The notes under the pieces: model-generated
Databases searched by the model: none
What the model saw: the letters and a program-made list of their open reading frames with translations, nothing else
What the model was told of the DNA's origin: nothing
Translations under genes and position numbers: made by a program
Part shown: positions 26,047 to 36,103 of the stretch, piece by piece
Layout of the letters: every line of letters starts with the position of its first letter
How positions within the stretch are numbered: the first letter of the stretch is position 1
Source of the DNA: Dysgonomonas sp. BGC7
Lineage (GTDB): Bacteria; Bacteroidota; Bacteroidia; Bacteroidales; Dysgonomonadaceae
Assembly: GCF_001261735.1 (NCBI RefSeq)
Contig: NZ_CVRP01000022.1
Coordinates: forward strand, 1 to 57,916
Direction of reading: 5' to 3'
DNA: 57,916 nt

Positions 26047-28371
26047 TTATGCTTTTATCGCAGCTAAGAGGACTCCTATTGAATTAGTTACCATTTCTTT
26101 TTTGCCTCCTAACACAGGATGCGTATCATCTGTATAAACAGGATAACGCATGTCGAATGATTTCCCCGGATAAAAAGACGAAACCGTTTCGATCTGCCCG
26201 TTATATCCGTTGTATCTGTCAATACATAAACCCATGTCTCCGATAAATACATTTTCCATTTCTGAGAACATATCTAAGATATTTTGACGGATTAACAGAA
26301 TATTATTATTCTTAAATGTTGATTTAGGCGAATCTAAACCTGTCATTGTCGTAAAATTCACGATAAACTTACATTCGGGATTATATGCTTTCATAAAATC
26401 TATAACTGATTTTATGTTATTTGCAGTAGATATCGCTGTCTGAATAGCTGTTGAACTAGCATCATTAAATCCTATCAGAAATGAAACGACATCGATTTGA
26501 GGTATTCCCGTTATAACATCGCCTGTTGTTGTATCGGCATATTTCGCCTTTGTCAGATAATTCGCAATGTCAATTTGGCTAGTAGTTTCGTTATAAAAAG
26601 GGTTTCCTGTATTTAGTGCCACAAAACGACCTGATGTTGTACCCCAATACCCCTCGTGATAGGCATTAAGATTTGGAGAGTATGGATCGCTGACACCTCC
26701 CTGAACTCCTGAAAAATGAGGTAATAAACTACCGGGTGTCAATATGTTTTTTAATGCATCGAGCCAATAATAAGCAAGATTATTCCCTTGTGTTATTGAA
26801 TCACCGAGACAAATTACAGTTTTTGTAATGTTCAGTGTATTTTGAACGGTTCTTATTATAACATCTTTATTGGCTATAACCGTACCTGTTAACGAAAGAA
26901 GTTTGAAATTAACGGTCTGATCACCTCCTGCTGTCGGAGTAAAGTAGAAACGTTTATTTCTCACAGTACCGAAAGAGGATGTGATATGTATTTTAAGTGT
27001 AGGGTTGTTCATCGTGATATTTTCCAGATATATTGATTTTTCAACTCCCACAACTGCATAAATAATATTAGGTATTAACAGCCTGTTTATAGATATGATA
27101 CTATTAATTGTCTTTATATCATATGCGTTATCTCTTATCTTATCAGAGAGCAATGATAATGTAGACAGGGTAAGTTCACCTTTATAGAAAACATTACATA
27201 TGTTATTTAAAGAGCCGTATCTGATATATGCTGTATTCGAAGGTGTCGTAAAATCAAAGTTCTTTCCATCTCCTATAAGATCGGGCGTTTTGTTAGCAGA
27301 TAATACAGAGATAAGATTAGAAAATCTATCAAAAAACTGTATAGCAGCCCATCCGTTAAGACTACCGTTATAATTGAATATTGCATTTGGCTTTATCGGT
27401 ATAAATCTGTCATAGCATCTAGAACCACTATATCCCCCTATACCTCCAGTGTCATTTGTACAATAACCGAGAAGCAGCTCATACCCTTTAGGAGCTATAT
27501 TAGACCCTGTAATAATTAATTTTTCTGTGCTATTTACTTCGTCTTTTATTTCTGTAAGATGAGTTGTTCTGCTAAATATAGTATTTACACTTGTAACCTT
27601 CCCATATCTAACTTTTGTAGCCCCCTGTGGAGCTATTATGCTTCTTTCAGGTACAGCGACATTCGTTGAAAATATTCCCGAAATAAAGCTGCTGTCATTA
27701 TCGTTAGCATAGAATACAACAATACCCAGACCAACAGCAGACATATAGTTTTGAGCTGTAAATACCTGTCCGGGTATGCAGTCATATTTTTTATCAGAAA
27801 CAACATAACTTGCAGACGCTGCAACAGTTTCGACCCCAGCAGAATTTATATACCTGTTTGAAACTACCGGAAACGTAAATGGAACTTTTAAATATACATT
27901 GTCAGCTTTCTTTTCATCCATCTGCTGCATGGATAGAGTAGAGCCGCCTTTGTCGGACTTGTCGTTGTCAAGTTGTTGCCCTGTGCCTTCATATCCCCCT
28001 GATGGCATTATATCAGCAGGGACAACGATTCCTGATACAAACTCCCACGTCCTTATATTTATATCTTCTGGATCCACTGTATATCGGTATATTCCGTTCA
28101 ATAAAGGAGTAGGATCATTTGAGACACTAACTAGCTGATCTAACTTTATAGGTGTACCATCATTAGCTATAGGAGAATCTACATCGCCAACCATTTGAGC
28201 ATAGGTTGCATATGATTTTCTTATACCTAATGAAGATTGTCCGGCTATCGCATTGGCCGCTGTCAGAATGGCTTCTCCTTCCATTATCTGGGTTACTGAT
28301 TCTCTGCCTGTTGAGTTTCTTATTTTGTTTCCCCAGTTTATAAGGTCCTGTATCGTATTTCCTACTGCCAT
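26047..28371 (-). CDS. Tail protein with C-terminal SGNH hydrolase domain
   Basis: This probable receptor-binding or tail protein ends in an SGNH/GDSL esterase domain of about 250 residues. Block I is CLGDSITQG with the catalytic Ser, block III is LIGFND, and block V is DDTHPVLGG with the Asp/His pair. The preceding 500 residues include repetitive beta-rich segments and no recognised domain. The start at 28371 (MAVGNTIQDLINWGNKI) follows the stop of the previous gene by one nucleotide; a frame from 28398 would overlap it. The enzyme could deacetylate surface glycans during adsorption. Confidence 0.75.
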   Translation of the reverse strand: MAVGNTIQDLINWGNKIRNSTGRESVTQIMEGEAILTAANAIAGQSSLGIRKSYATYAQMVGDVDSPIANDGTPIKLDQLVSVSNDPTPLLNGIYRYTVDPEDINIRTWEFVSGIVVPADIMPSGGYEGTGQQLDNDKSDKGGSTLSMQQMDEKKADNVYLKVPFTFPVVSNRYINSAGVETVAASASYVVSDKKYDCIPGQVFTAQNYMSAVGLGIVVFYANDNDSSFISGIFSTNVAVPERSIIAPQGATKVRYGKVTSVNTIFSRTTHLTEIKDEVNSTEKLIITGSNIAPKGYELLLGYCTNDTGGIGGYSGSRCYDRFIPIKPNAIFNYNGSLNGWAAIQFFDRFSNLISVLSANKTPDLIGDGKNFDFTTPSNTAYIRYGSLNNICNVFYKGELTLSTLSLLSDKIRDNAYDIKTINSIISINRLLIPNIIYAVVGVEKSIYLENITMNNPTLKIHITSSFGTVRNKRFYFTPTAGGDQTVNFKLLSLTGTVIANKDVIIRTVQNTLNITKTVICLGDSITQGNNLAYYWLDALKNILTPGSLLPHFSGVQGGVSDPYSPNLNAYHEGYWGTTSGRFVALNTGNPFYNETTSQIDIANYLTKAKYADTTTGDVITGIPQIDVVSFLIGFNDASSTAIQTAISTANNIKSVIDFMKAYNPECKFIVNFTTMTGLDSPKSTFKNNNILLIRQNILDMFSEMENVFIGDMGLCIDRYNGYNGQIETVSSFYPGKSFDMRYPVYTDDTHPVLGGKKEMVTNSIGVLLAAIKA

Positions 28372-28372
28372 T

Positions 28373-29185
28373 TTAGTTGAATTTATTGTTAAATGCATTT
28401 ATATGTATTCTGTTGGAGGTTCCGCTATATATACGATCCTCATCCGGCTGCTCTACATTCATTTTGAATACATACAGCGGATAATAAGTACCTAATTTTA
28501 TAAGTTCAGGAATTGCAGATTCATTGCGGGTAGTTTCTATACCGTCTATAAGGATGTCAGATAATTTAAATATGGAATTTATCTTGTTTCCTACCCATTG
28601 CGGAACACCTCTTTTTGTACCTATGGTTAACGCTGATATTTCGTATGATTCAGCGGCTGTCTGGAAAGGTTCGAATCGTTGATCTCGAAATATCTCGTTT
28701 TCTACAGCCTGTACTCTGTCTCCGGGATAAAAACCGCCTTCTACACGAAAATTAAACCTCTTATCAACTCCATCCTCATCAATGAAGATAGTATCGTATT
28801 CATTCTTACGATGTGTATAATTTAAAAGAATAGTATCAGCGAGATCTTCCGGTTGAGCAATATAAAAAAACGTAGAAACCTCATCAACTTCATTAGTAAG
28901 CATAAAACTATATAATCCGGCTGTCTCTACTGAGAAAACTATTTCATAGAGAACTCTTCCATATATATCAGGTTCCAGATACAAAGCTGTTACCGGAACT
29001 ATAACTTCATCACCTGACTTACTTATATATTTAGAGACAAATCCCCCCGAATCTCCTATAAACTGAATCCTTATTTCTTCTCTTATTGCATAACGCTGCA
29101 TATAGCATACATCCTGATCGAATGACGCTTTCCAGTTCTCCTTCCTGCCAAGATATAAACTACTGAATTTTGAATTTATAATCAT
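28373..29185 (-). CDS. Tail/baseplate-associated protein, function unknown
   Basis: I do not recognise this family. The start at 29185 (MIINSKFSSLYLGRKE) removes a His-rich seven-residue prefix and gives 270 residues. It is beta-rich with conserved-looking aromatic stretches and has no signal peptide. Position between the baseplate protein and the SGNH tail protein suggests a distal tail structural part. The two-copy 25-nt repeat lies about 55 nt upstream of this start, so this may be the first gene of a late transcript, although two plus-strand lipoproteins sit beyond it. Confidence 0.6.
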   Translation of the reverse strand: MIINSKFSSLYLGRKENWKASFDQDVCYMQRYAIREEIRIQFIGDSGGFVSKYISKSGDEVIVPVTALYLEPDIYGRVLYEIVFSVETAGLYSFMLTNEVDEVSTFFYIAQPEDLADTILLNYTHRKNEYDTIFIDEDGVDKRFNFRVEGGFYPGDRVQAVENEIFRDQRFEPFQTAAESYEISALTIGTKRGVPQWVGNKINSIFKLSDILIDGIETTRNESAIPELIKLGTYYPLYVFKMNVEQPDEDRIYSGTSNRIHINAFNNKFN

Positions 29186-29238
29186 ATGCCAATGCCATTT
29201 ACACAAAGGTAAAAGGATGACATATCAGTAAACAGCCT

Positions 29239-29263
29239 CGCAAATAACTCGCAAATAACTTTT
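29239..29263 (-). repeat. 25-nt prophage repeat, copy 1
   Basis: The sequence CGCAAATAACT is repeated twice in tandem, followed by TTT, and the whole 25-nt stretch recurs exactly at 43022-43046. Both copies lie 50-60 nt upstream of a minus-strand structural gene start. Read on the minus strand it contains two TTATTTGCG units. A TACCTTTG -7-like box lies between this copy and the gene start. Confidence 0.7.
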
Positions 29264-29310
29264 TATATATAGCGAAAAGTAATTACTTTTATAAAAAAAT
29301 ATCAGGTACT

Positions 29311-29802
29311 ATGAAAAAAATACTCTTAATCATCTTTCTGGGTTCTTTCTTATTTTCGTGTTCCAGTTCAAATGATGAATCCAATACATTAATATCACAC
29401 CAATTCAATGTTTATAATGATTATATAGAAGATGGTATAACGAATGTAATCATACAATGTAAAGATTTTTCATCTGGCGAGTTGATAGAAAAATTTACAA
29501 TTGAGCAAATTAATTATAATTCGAAGTCTCAAACAATAACAACCAAAGGAAATAATATTGCTATCACCTATGAATATGTAGTGAATGGAATAATAAAAAA
29601 GGATTCTAGAAACGGTTTGTATTTTTCTGGTAATAATACGAAAACAATTAGTATTTCCGGACTAGCTGACAACTTAGGCTCAAATAATTCAGGAGGTAGC
29701 GGAGGAAGCCAAACATCATATACGTGTGGAGCTCGCACTAAGGATGGAGGTTATTGTAAAAGAAAAGTAAAAGGTGGCGGCCGGTGCTGGCAACATAAAT
29801 AA
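29311..29802 (+). CDS. Lipoprotein with C-terminal zinc-knuckle motif
   Basis: The 163-residue protein starts with a lipoprotein signal (MKKILLIIFLGSFLFSC). Its C-terminus carries the pattern CGARTKDGGYCKRKVKGGG followed by RCWQH, a Cys3-His arrangement that resembles DUF5763-like zinc motifs of Bacteroidetes proteins. The middle is beta-rich and Gly/Ser-linked to the zinc motif. It is on the plus strand inside a minus-strand late region and is followed 18 nt later by a second lipoprotein gene. Both look like cargo genes that could change the host surface. Confidence 0.7.
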   Translation: MKKILLIIFLGSFLFSCSSSNDESNTLISHQFNVYNDYIEDGITNVIIQCKDFSSGELIEKFTIEQINYNSKSQTITTKGNNIAITYEYVVNGIIKKDSRNGLYFSGNNTKTISISGLADNLGSNNSGGSGGSQTSYTCGARTKDGGYCKRKVKGGGRCWQHK

Positions 29803-29820
29803 ATATATATATATAAACTT

Positions 29821-30114
29821 ATGAAAAAAATACTCTTACTACTATTCATATTTCCTCTTTTCATTGCTTGCTCATCTGACGATGACGATAATAAATATTA
29901 TTGGGAAGTGTATATTTCAAACAGAAGCGAATTGCACTGTTCCCCTAGCATATATTCAGAAATATTGGCAGGTTATCCAACGATAAGTCCTAAAACAACA
30001 GAAATAGATGTAAAAGGGCGCGTTGAACAAAGCAATAAAGATTGGAAATACCTCTATGATAAAGGTGAAATAGATTGCCTTCCTATAATTGCTTACAGGA
30101 AGGCAGATAAATAG
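29821..30114 (+). CDS. Small lipoprotein with acidic export signal
   Basis: The 97-residue protein begins MKKILLLLFIFPLFIAC and continues SSDDDD. Acidic residues after the cysteine resemble the lipoprotein export signal that directs Bacteroidetes lipoproteins to the cell surface. The rest (about 75 residues) has no recognised domain. The first 20 nt of its coding sequence are nearly identical to those of the lipoprotein gene 18 nt upstream, so the pair may be co-transcribed. It ends at the base before the next, convergent gene. Confidence 0.65.
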   Translation: MKKILLLLFIFPLFIACSSDDDDNKYYWEVYISNRSELHCSPSIYSEILAGYPTISPKTTEIDVKGRVEQSNKDWKYLYDKGEIDCLPIIAYRKADK

Positions 30115-32136
30115 CTATTTCTTTTTATACAACCTCCATGTTGTTTCCATTTCCCATGCAGGGTTTTTAGATATTTCTTCTATAAATCCCTCATAAACTT
30201 GCCCTTTGTATCTGAATCGCACTATTCCATTCACGTTTTCGCCCGATGGCAAATGCTGTATATTACGGCTTGCAATGTCATATATAGTAGGATCGAATAA
30301 TCCTGATCCTTCGGGTATGTCATAGTTTTGGTCTATTCGTTGGCCGTCTATTATTATCTGAGCATTTGAATCACTGGCCGTAAATTCCATTCGGGCTGCA
30401 CTTACCCCTAGCAGATCCTCATTTATCTTCATCAGGTTGTACGGGTTTAGGTTACCGTTAAATATGGTACTGCTTCCGGGATAATTACCCGAAAAAACGC
30501 TCGTTACTGTTTCGTATGTCGATGCGGCTTCTTTTACATTCACAAGAAACAAATCTTTATCCGATTTGTTATCGGTAGAATCTTTTCCCCTTTCCTGTGT
30601 CAGAAATTCTATTCCGTAACAGTCTGCTCTGTATGGGGAAATAAGCTCTAATACCTTATCTATGATGTTCAGGTCGGTTACATAATCATGTATGCCATTA
30701 AACTCGAAACGGCCGTTTACATTATCTATCTCTTTTCGATTATACCCTATCTTTAACCCCGGATACAGACGCTCTTCATCTACATACTCTCTAAGATCGG
30801 CGCACTCTCTTTCTCCAAGTTCCATAGCTGTCAGATCAGCCCTAAATCCCTTATGCCTTTTTCGTATATTCAGGTGTGTACCGTCTACATGCTGCTCATA
30901 GCCATATGCATTCATCCATGTCACAAAATCACGGTACGATGTATGCACTTTAGCCTCATTATCAGCCGTCACAGGTATTCCCCTTATGCTTTCTGCCGCC
31001 GATAACATTATCAGATTGTTACTATCTGTATTGAAATCTTCTATGTCGGATGTATAAATTCCCGTACTGTTTGTCATTCTGTCTACCATCGATTGCAATA
31101 GTACTTTAGGATCTATCATATCCACACTTACAGGCTTATATTTTGCATTATATTCTACTCTTATGGTTCCGTTTGCCTTAATCGCGACTATTTTAGGAAA
31201 CGGTTCCTGATCATTCTTCAAATCCAACGCCAGAATAAGATAAAACCTGTTACCTCTATATGCCATAAATTTTTCTGTAGTTATCCATGATGTAGTATCT
31301 AATCCCGGTGTAATATCTTTATGGGGCGCAGAGATACTCCACGGATCAGACGTATCATAGTTTGTAGACAATATAAGCCGGGCTCTTCTGATGGAGGCGT
31401 GATGGGATGGATCGATATATGCCATGATCTCTGTCAGATTGATTATAAACGTAATCTCTACGGGATTTTCTAATTTATCGTTTACTTCCAGAAAATGAGA
31501 ATCTGAATTAAAATCAGCCAATGAGGCTATTGTTCTTTCATATACAATATCCTTCACTGCTACTTCTGTAGATTCATAGCTTATACCAACAGTCTTATTA
31601 TATATTCCTGAACTTTTGAAATTAAACCCAGACGAATTTGCAGCCCTTAACGAAATTGTATTCGCCATCATTATGCGCTCAAAATTCCATGTCTTTTCGG
31701 CTTTTAGCTCCGATACGGGAATATCATACACCATCTTGTTTTTTACTTTCAGGTAGTCATATAAGCTTACTCTTTTAGTATCTACCTTTATTATGTTGTC
31801 TGTTTTGCTATATGATATGAAATCGAGATTGAATATTTGCGGCTCATGGTATTGTTCTTCTACCCACGGCCAATCATTTTTCAGTAAATAAATATACATA
31901 TCTCCCTGCGAACGGTGCCTGTAGGTTTCATATATGTTCTTTACCACATCATAAGCTTCAAGGGCAAACTCGAAAGGAAAGCTTATCTGGTGGAATATTC
32001 CCGATGTTCTGTCTCTTTTCAGTGTAAACTCTAGTTGTTTCCAGTTTTCTATACTTTTCAATGAAAAATCATATACTTCTCCATAGGCATGGAGTTCAAA
32101 CTTAGCTCTTGGTGGCGTAATACTGTATTGTGACAT
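30115..32136 (-). CDS. Phage baseplate / distal tail protein, function unknown
   Basis: The 673-residue protein lies immediately downstream of the tape measure gene, a place typical for distal tail and baseplate hub proteins. It begins MSQYSITPPRAKFELHAYGE and has beta-rich segments with a central hub-like region, but no recognised catalytic motif. There is no signal peptide. It starts 3 nt after the tape measure stop, so it is probably co-translated. A role in tail assembly or host contact is inferred from order only. Confidence 0.65.
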   Translation of the reverse strand: MSQYSITPPRAKFELHAYGEVYDFSLKSIENWKQLEFTLKRDRTSGIFHQISFPFEFALEAYDVVKNIYETYRHRSQGDMYIYLLKNDWPWVEEQYHEPQIFNLDFISYSKTDNIIKVDTKRVSLYDYLKVKNKMVYDIPVSELKAEKTWNFERIMMANTISLRAANSSGFNFKSSGIYNKTVGISYESTEVAVKDIVYERTIASLADFNSDSHFLEVNDKLENPVEITFIINLTEIMAYIDPSHHASIRRARLILSTNYDTSDPWSISAPHKDITPGLDTTSWITTEKFMAYRGNRFYLILALDLKNDQEPFPKIVAIKANGTIRVEYNAKYKPVSVDMIDPKVLLQSMVDRMTNSTGIYTSDIEDFNTDSNNLIMLSAAESIRGIPVTADNEAKVHTSYRDFVTWMNAYGYEQHVDGTHLNIRKRHKGFRADLTAMELGERECADLREYVDEERLYPGLKIGYNRKEIDNVNGRFEFNGIHDYVTDLNIIDKVLELISPYRADCYGIEFLTQERGKDSTDNKSDKDLFLVNVKEAASTYETVTSVFSGNYPGSSTIFNGNLNPYNLMKINEDLLGVSAARMEFTASDSNAQIIIDGQRIDQNYDIPEGSGLFDPTIYDIASRNIQHLPSGENVNGIVRFRYKGQVYEGFIEEISKNPAWEMETTWRLYKKK

Positions 32137-32139
32137 AAT

Positions 32140-35100
32140 TTAATTAAATATATTGTTTGTTAATCTATTATTTGATCCGTACTTATTGCCGGAATATATA
32201 TTATTCAATCGTATGGCATTTATACCCCTGTTAATAGAATTAAGCTGATTATTGGCTTCTCTGGTATTGTGCCTCAACACATCATCATGAAGCAATATCA
32301 TTTTGCCGCTATCATCATCGTAATACGATAAAGAAGGGTGAACCATCATTTCCGACATGGCTTTCTGGTAGTCAGGTAATACCTCCGTACCCTTTGGTAA
32401 ATATGCGTATGTATCGGTTGCGGGTGTTTTCCAGATCTCTCCGGATGGGAATATTACCATCTCCGGTCTACCTCCGTCTCCGACACGGGCAAGCCCTCCG
32501 GGATGACTATCCGTACCTTTAGCGTAAGCCGGTATTTGTTGTGCTGCAATCATAGCTATCTGAGCCGCTACCATTCCGGCTACAATACCTGCCAGTATAG
32601 GCCCCAATATAGGCCCTGCGGTTAATGCTACGGCAAAGGCCTGAGCTCCGGCGATTGTTGTTTGTACTATAGAGTTGGCTTTGTTCCATATAGCTTGCTT
32701 ACGCTGCATTTCTTTACGCTGCTCATCAAATTGTTTTTCTCTTTCCAGTTGGGTTTCTTCGAGTATGCGCTTACGGGCATCAGCTTCTTCTTCAGACATC
32801 AACCCAGCTTCTACATTTTCATCTATCATTTTCAATTTGTCCTCATAATATTCCTGCTCTCTCTTTTCCAATGCATCTATCGACTTTATTTGCTCATCAT
32901 AATACATAGTCATGGAATCGAATACCATCCCCCACGTTTCCAATATGGACTTAGTGCGCTGATCGTCTAATATACGTTGTATTTTTTTAGACAGTTGTTC
33001 CAGAGCAGATGTTGCTCCTTCTGCACTGGACTCGAATTGGTCAATTTCATAGTCGGCTACTTCCTTGGCATGTTTTTTTCGCAATTCATTTATTTTATCT
33101 CTAATGTTTTGCTTTTCATCTTCACCTATATCAGTCAATTCCACAACTTTTTCCAGATAGCTTATTTCTTCTTCGTATGCCTGATTGTTATATTGACGAA
33201 TAATCTGCAAGCGTTCTTTTTGGTAGTCCTCTGTTATCTTATTACGTTCTGTTTCGCTGTTTGCAGCTTTCATCGTTTGCTCGTAAACTTTTGCAGCCAA
33301 TACCAAGTCTTTTTGTAACGATTCATTTATGGCGGCACTCCTTTTGCTCATAGCGCTTTCTGCATTCTTAATGAAGTCTTTTTCAAAGTCCTTTGCTATA
33401 TCAAGTCTTAATTTGTTGGTTTCACGATCCAATTTCAAAATCTCCTCATCTGCCTTCTGGTTTATCTGATATATATGCTCTCTACCCTGATCTTCCGACA
33501 AGCCTAGTTCCTTCATTTGTTTATTTACAGTAGCTATCTGATTTTTACGCGTTATCTCTATAGACTCCTGTAGTCGCTGAGAATAGACATTCACTGCTGC
33601 AAGGCGACTTTCCATAGCTTCTGTTTCACTCGAAGCTATATCTTTATGCTTTTCAGCCTCTATTTGTATAGATTTGGCTTTGTTATCCTCTCTCAATTTA
33701 GCTTCTTCTTCAAGAAATTTCTTTTGTTTTTCAAGAAGAGACTCCTGTGCATCTTTCTCTTTTGTCAGAGCTTTAATCTTAATGCCAGCTGATTTTAAGG
33801 CTGCATCGGCCTCTGACTCTCTGGATGTCTTTAGATCAAAATATGCATCTCCGGCTTTACGTGACGCTTCTGCTTCTTTATCTAACGCTTCTGCTTCTTT
33901 ATCTATGGCATTAGCCCTCTGATCTGCCATTTCTGTCACACCCGATCTGTCAAAACGGGTATCTCTCATAACGTCTGTAGAGTTTATAGTCCTGTTTCGG
34001 CGACCTTCTTCTGCTTCTTCCCTTTTTATACGGGCTTCTTCTTCTTTTTCTATTTGTTCTTTGTATTTTTTACTGGCTAACTCAGCAGCAGCGGACGCTT
34101 GTGCCCTCAACTTTAAAGATTCTATAAACCTGTCAGTATTCGTTACAAGTAAATTTTCAGCATCATTTACTGTCGTTATTGAAACTCCCAGCTCATCAAA
34201 CGAGCTTTTATTATCTTTTATAAATTTTGTTTTTTCGGATAATGAATTACCTAACTTATTCCATTCTTCCTGAAGTGTCTTTATTTTTACTATTTGATTT
34301 CCTGTACTCGAACTTCCCTCTTGCATAGCTTTGTTGACATCCTTTTGCAACTCTATGGATGTTTTTACAGTACTGTTTGTTTTGAATAATCCTGCGGCCA
34401 TTTTAAACAGTTCGGTTCCGTATTTAGATAATAGGGTAATACCTACCACTAATAATGTTTGCCATGACAAAAATCCCGATAAAACTTGCTTCCATACGGG
34501 TACCGTTTGCATTCCTTGTGCTTTCAGTTCCGTTACTTCCATGCGGGTTTTCTTTATTTCGTCCAATAGCATAGGGAAATTGTTGGATATAGCAAGAAAG
34601 AACGTATTGAAACCAATACTTAAAGCAGGCAACTCTCTTACTAATTGGTTTACCTGAACATTCAGCCCGTTCCATCCCTTTGCATAATTACCAACACTTA
34701 GAGTATGTTTTCCGGTAGCCTCTTGTAATTTACTCATTTGGGTATATACATCTAGAGCTGCTTTTTGCTTCTGTTTCAAAGCTTCTGAACTTTGAATTTC
34801 CGCTTCTGAATATCCGTTCAGTTCAGCCTTCATTATGTTATACTGAGCCGACAGCCTATTGTAACTTTCTATATTGGTATTAAGTACCTGTGTATTGTAT
34901 TTTAGCAGGCTCTGTTCTTGTTTTATTTCTTGTTTTTGCTGTTGCTCCTGCTTTATTAGCTCAGCCTTCTTGTTCTTATAGTCCTCAATGGTCATTCCTC
35001 CGGATGCATACACCTTATCAAGATTTCTCATCTCTTGCTGGGTACCACTAAGCACACCTTTGAGGATCACAAGGTTTTTAGCCTGATCATCTATATTTTT

Positions 35101-35505
35101 TCGGGCTTCTTTAAACACCTCAGAACTATCATTCGCAGCTCGAGTCTGATTTTCTATCGCTTTTGCGGAATTGTTATACTCATTCCGTAAAGCCTCCATT
35201 GCTTTTACCTGATTACTGGTAGTCTGAGCATTTTCTTTGGCGGCCGCATCTATTTCTTTTCTTATCTTAATATTAGATTCGGTTACCTTGTTAAGTTCCT
35301 GCTCTACTTTTGTTTGACGCTCTATTAGTTTCGAAACATCGGTAAAGGAATTTCCGGCTTTATTTAATCCTGTCGATAATTCTTGTACTTGTCCCAAGAG
35401 CTTCTCCATTTCATCATAAGAAGAAATCAACTTTGTATTTAATGTATCTAAGCCTTTCAGCGCACTATCACTGACCAGCTGATCAATCATTTCTGTATTA
35501 GCCAT
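32140..35505 (-). CDS. Tail tape measure protein
   Basis: At 1121 residues this is the longest protein in the window. It has long alpha-helical coiled coils (many runs of Glu, Lys, Gln and Ala), a central hydrophobic stretch, and near the C-terminus a hydrophobic Gly/Ala/Ile segment (GPILGPILAGIVAGMVAAQI) followed by a Gly-rich region with VGDGGRPEMV typical of tape measure proteins. It sets tail length and may form the DNA channel. It overlaps the next upstream gene by 8 nt. Confidence 0.88.
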   Translation of the reverse strand: MANTEMIDQLVSDSALKGLDTLNTKLISSYDEMEKLLGQVQELSTGLNKAGNSFTDVSKLIERQTKVEQELNKVTESNIKIRKEIDAAAKENAQTTSNQVKAMEALRNEYNNSAKAIENQTRAANDSSEVFKEARKNIDDQAKNLVILKGVLSGTQQEMRNLDKVYASGGMTIEDYKNKKAELIKQEQQQKQEIKQEQSLLKYNTQVLNTNIESYNRLSAQYNIMKAELNGYSEAEIQSSEALKQKQKAALDVYTQMSKLQEATGKHTLSVGNYAKGWNGLNVQVNQLVRELPALSIGFNTFFLAISNNFPMLLDEIKKTRMEVTELKAQGMQTVPVWKQVLSGFLSWQTLLVVGITLLSKYGTELFKMAAGLFKTNSTVKTSIELQKDVNKAMQEGSSSTGNQIVKIKTLQEEWNKLGNSLSEKTKFIKDNKSSFDELGVSITTVNDAENLLVTNTDRFIESLKLRAQASAAAELASKKYKEQIEKEEEARIKREEAEEGRRNRTINSTDVMRDTRFDRSGVTEMADQRANAIDKEAEALDKEAEASRKAGDAYFDLKTSRESEADAALKSAGIKIKALTKEKDAQESLLEKQKKFLEEEAKLREDNKAKSIQIEAEKHKDIASSETEAMESRLAAVNVYSQRLQESIEITRKNQIATVNKQMKELGLSEDQGREHIYQINQKADEEILKLDRETNKLRLDIAKDFEKDFIKNAESAMSKRSAAINESLQKDLVLAAKVYEQTMKAANSETERNKITEDYQKERLQIIRQYNNQAYEEEISYLEKVVELTDIGEDEKQNIRDKINELRKKHAKEVADYEIDQFESSAEGATSALEQLSKKIQRILDDQRTKSILETWGMVFDSMTMYYDEQIKSIDALEKREQEYYEDKLKMIDENVEAGLMSEEEADARKRILEETQLEREKQFDEQRKEMQRKQAIWNKANSIVQTTIAGAQAFAVALTAGPILGPILAGIVAGMVAAQIAMIAAQQIPAYAKGTDSHPGGLARVGDGGRPEMVIFPSGEIWKTPATDTYAYLPKGTEVLPDYQKAMSEMMVHPSLSYYDDDSGKMILLHDDVLRHNTREANNQLNSINRGINAIRLNNIYSGNKYGSNNRLTNNIFN

Positions 35506-36103
35506 GCTTATTTTTCCTCACTTTTAATTGATTTTGGTACTCATTGAACATATTTATATATTCAGCAAATTCAGCAACTGTCATCTCTTTGGCTTTCAGT
35601 TGCATTTTTATTGCTTCACAGGTAGATAACATCACAAGAAGTTTATTATAGTATCTACGTGTTGGCTTTTCTCCCTTACCGGAAGAAAGAGCATTATACC
35701 TCCCCTGAGCTTCTTTTAGCTTTGCTAATCTATTTTTTCTTTTTAGCAGTATCTTATCTACTAATTTCTTTAATTCTTCTTTGTTTTGAGGGATATAGCA
35801 CTGTATGCCGTTCTTATTCAGATAGCCTATTGCTGTATCAAATTTGCCGCCTATTATAAGATTAAGAGACAGTTCATATCCTAATATGATATTTCGTTGA
35901 TAATACAAAGATCCTATCACATCGGAATAGGCTTGCAGCTCTCCATTATTGGATATATCGGCAAAATCGGATATTAATTTAAACCGGGCATTCTCCAACT
36001 CTTCCAGTGTCGCATCTCCTTTTATGATCAGGCTTCTTATTTTATCTTCATTGCAGGTAATGTCAATATATACAGACAACGGGCATGTATATACGTCATA
36101 CAA
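35498..36103 (-). CDS. Tail-region protein upstream of tape measure
   Basis: I do not recognise this family. The reading frame is open from an ATG at 36259, but its first 52 residues are basic, low in complexity and overlap a different gene by 164 nt. The TTG at 36103 (giving MYDVYTCPLSVYIDI) begins the well-structured part and overlaps the stop of the preceding zinc-ribbon gene, so it is preferred. The product is about 200 residues with helical segments and would be a tail assembly protein by position. The longer start remains possible. Confidence 0.55.
   Translation of the reverse strand: MYDVYTCPLSVYIDITCNEDKIRSLIIKGDATLEELENARFKLISDFADISNNGELQAYSDVIGSLYYQRNIILGYELSLNLIIGGKFDTAIGYLNKNGIQCYIPQNKEELKKLVDKILLKRKNRLAKLKEAQGRYNALSSGKGEKPTRRYYNKLLVMLSTCEAIKMQLKAKEMTVAEFAEYINMFNEYQNQLKVRKNKHG

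Noticed and set aside
30692-30901. A 69-codon plus-strand frame within the distal tail gene
   Set aside because: Antisense to a long structural gene with no signal of its own, so treated as a shadow.
32662-34657. Plus-strand frames of 60-110 codons antisense to the tape measure gene
   Set aside because: They are rich in Phe, Leu, Ser and Cys because they are complements of coiled-coil Glu/Lys/Gln codons. None has a promoter or a plausible start context.
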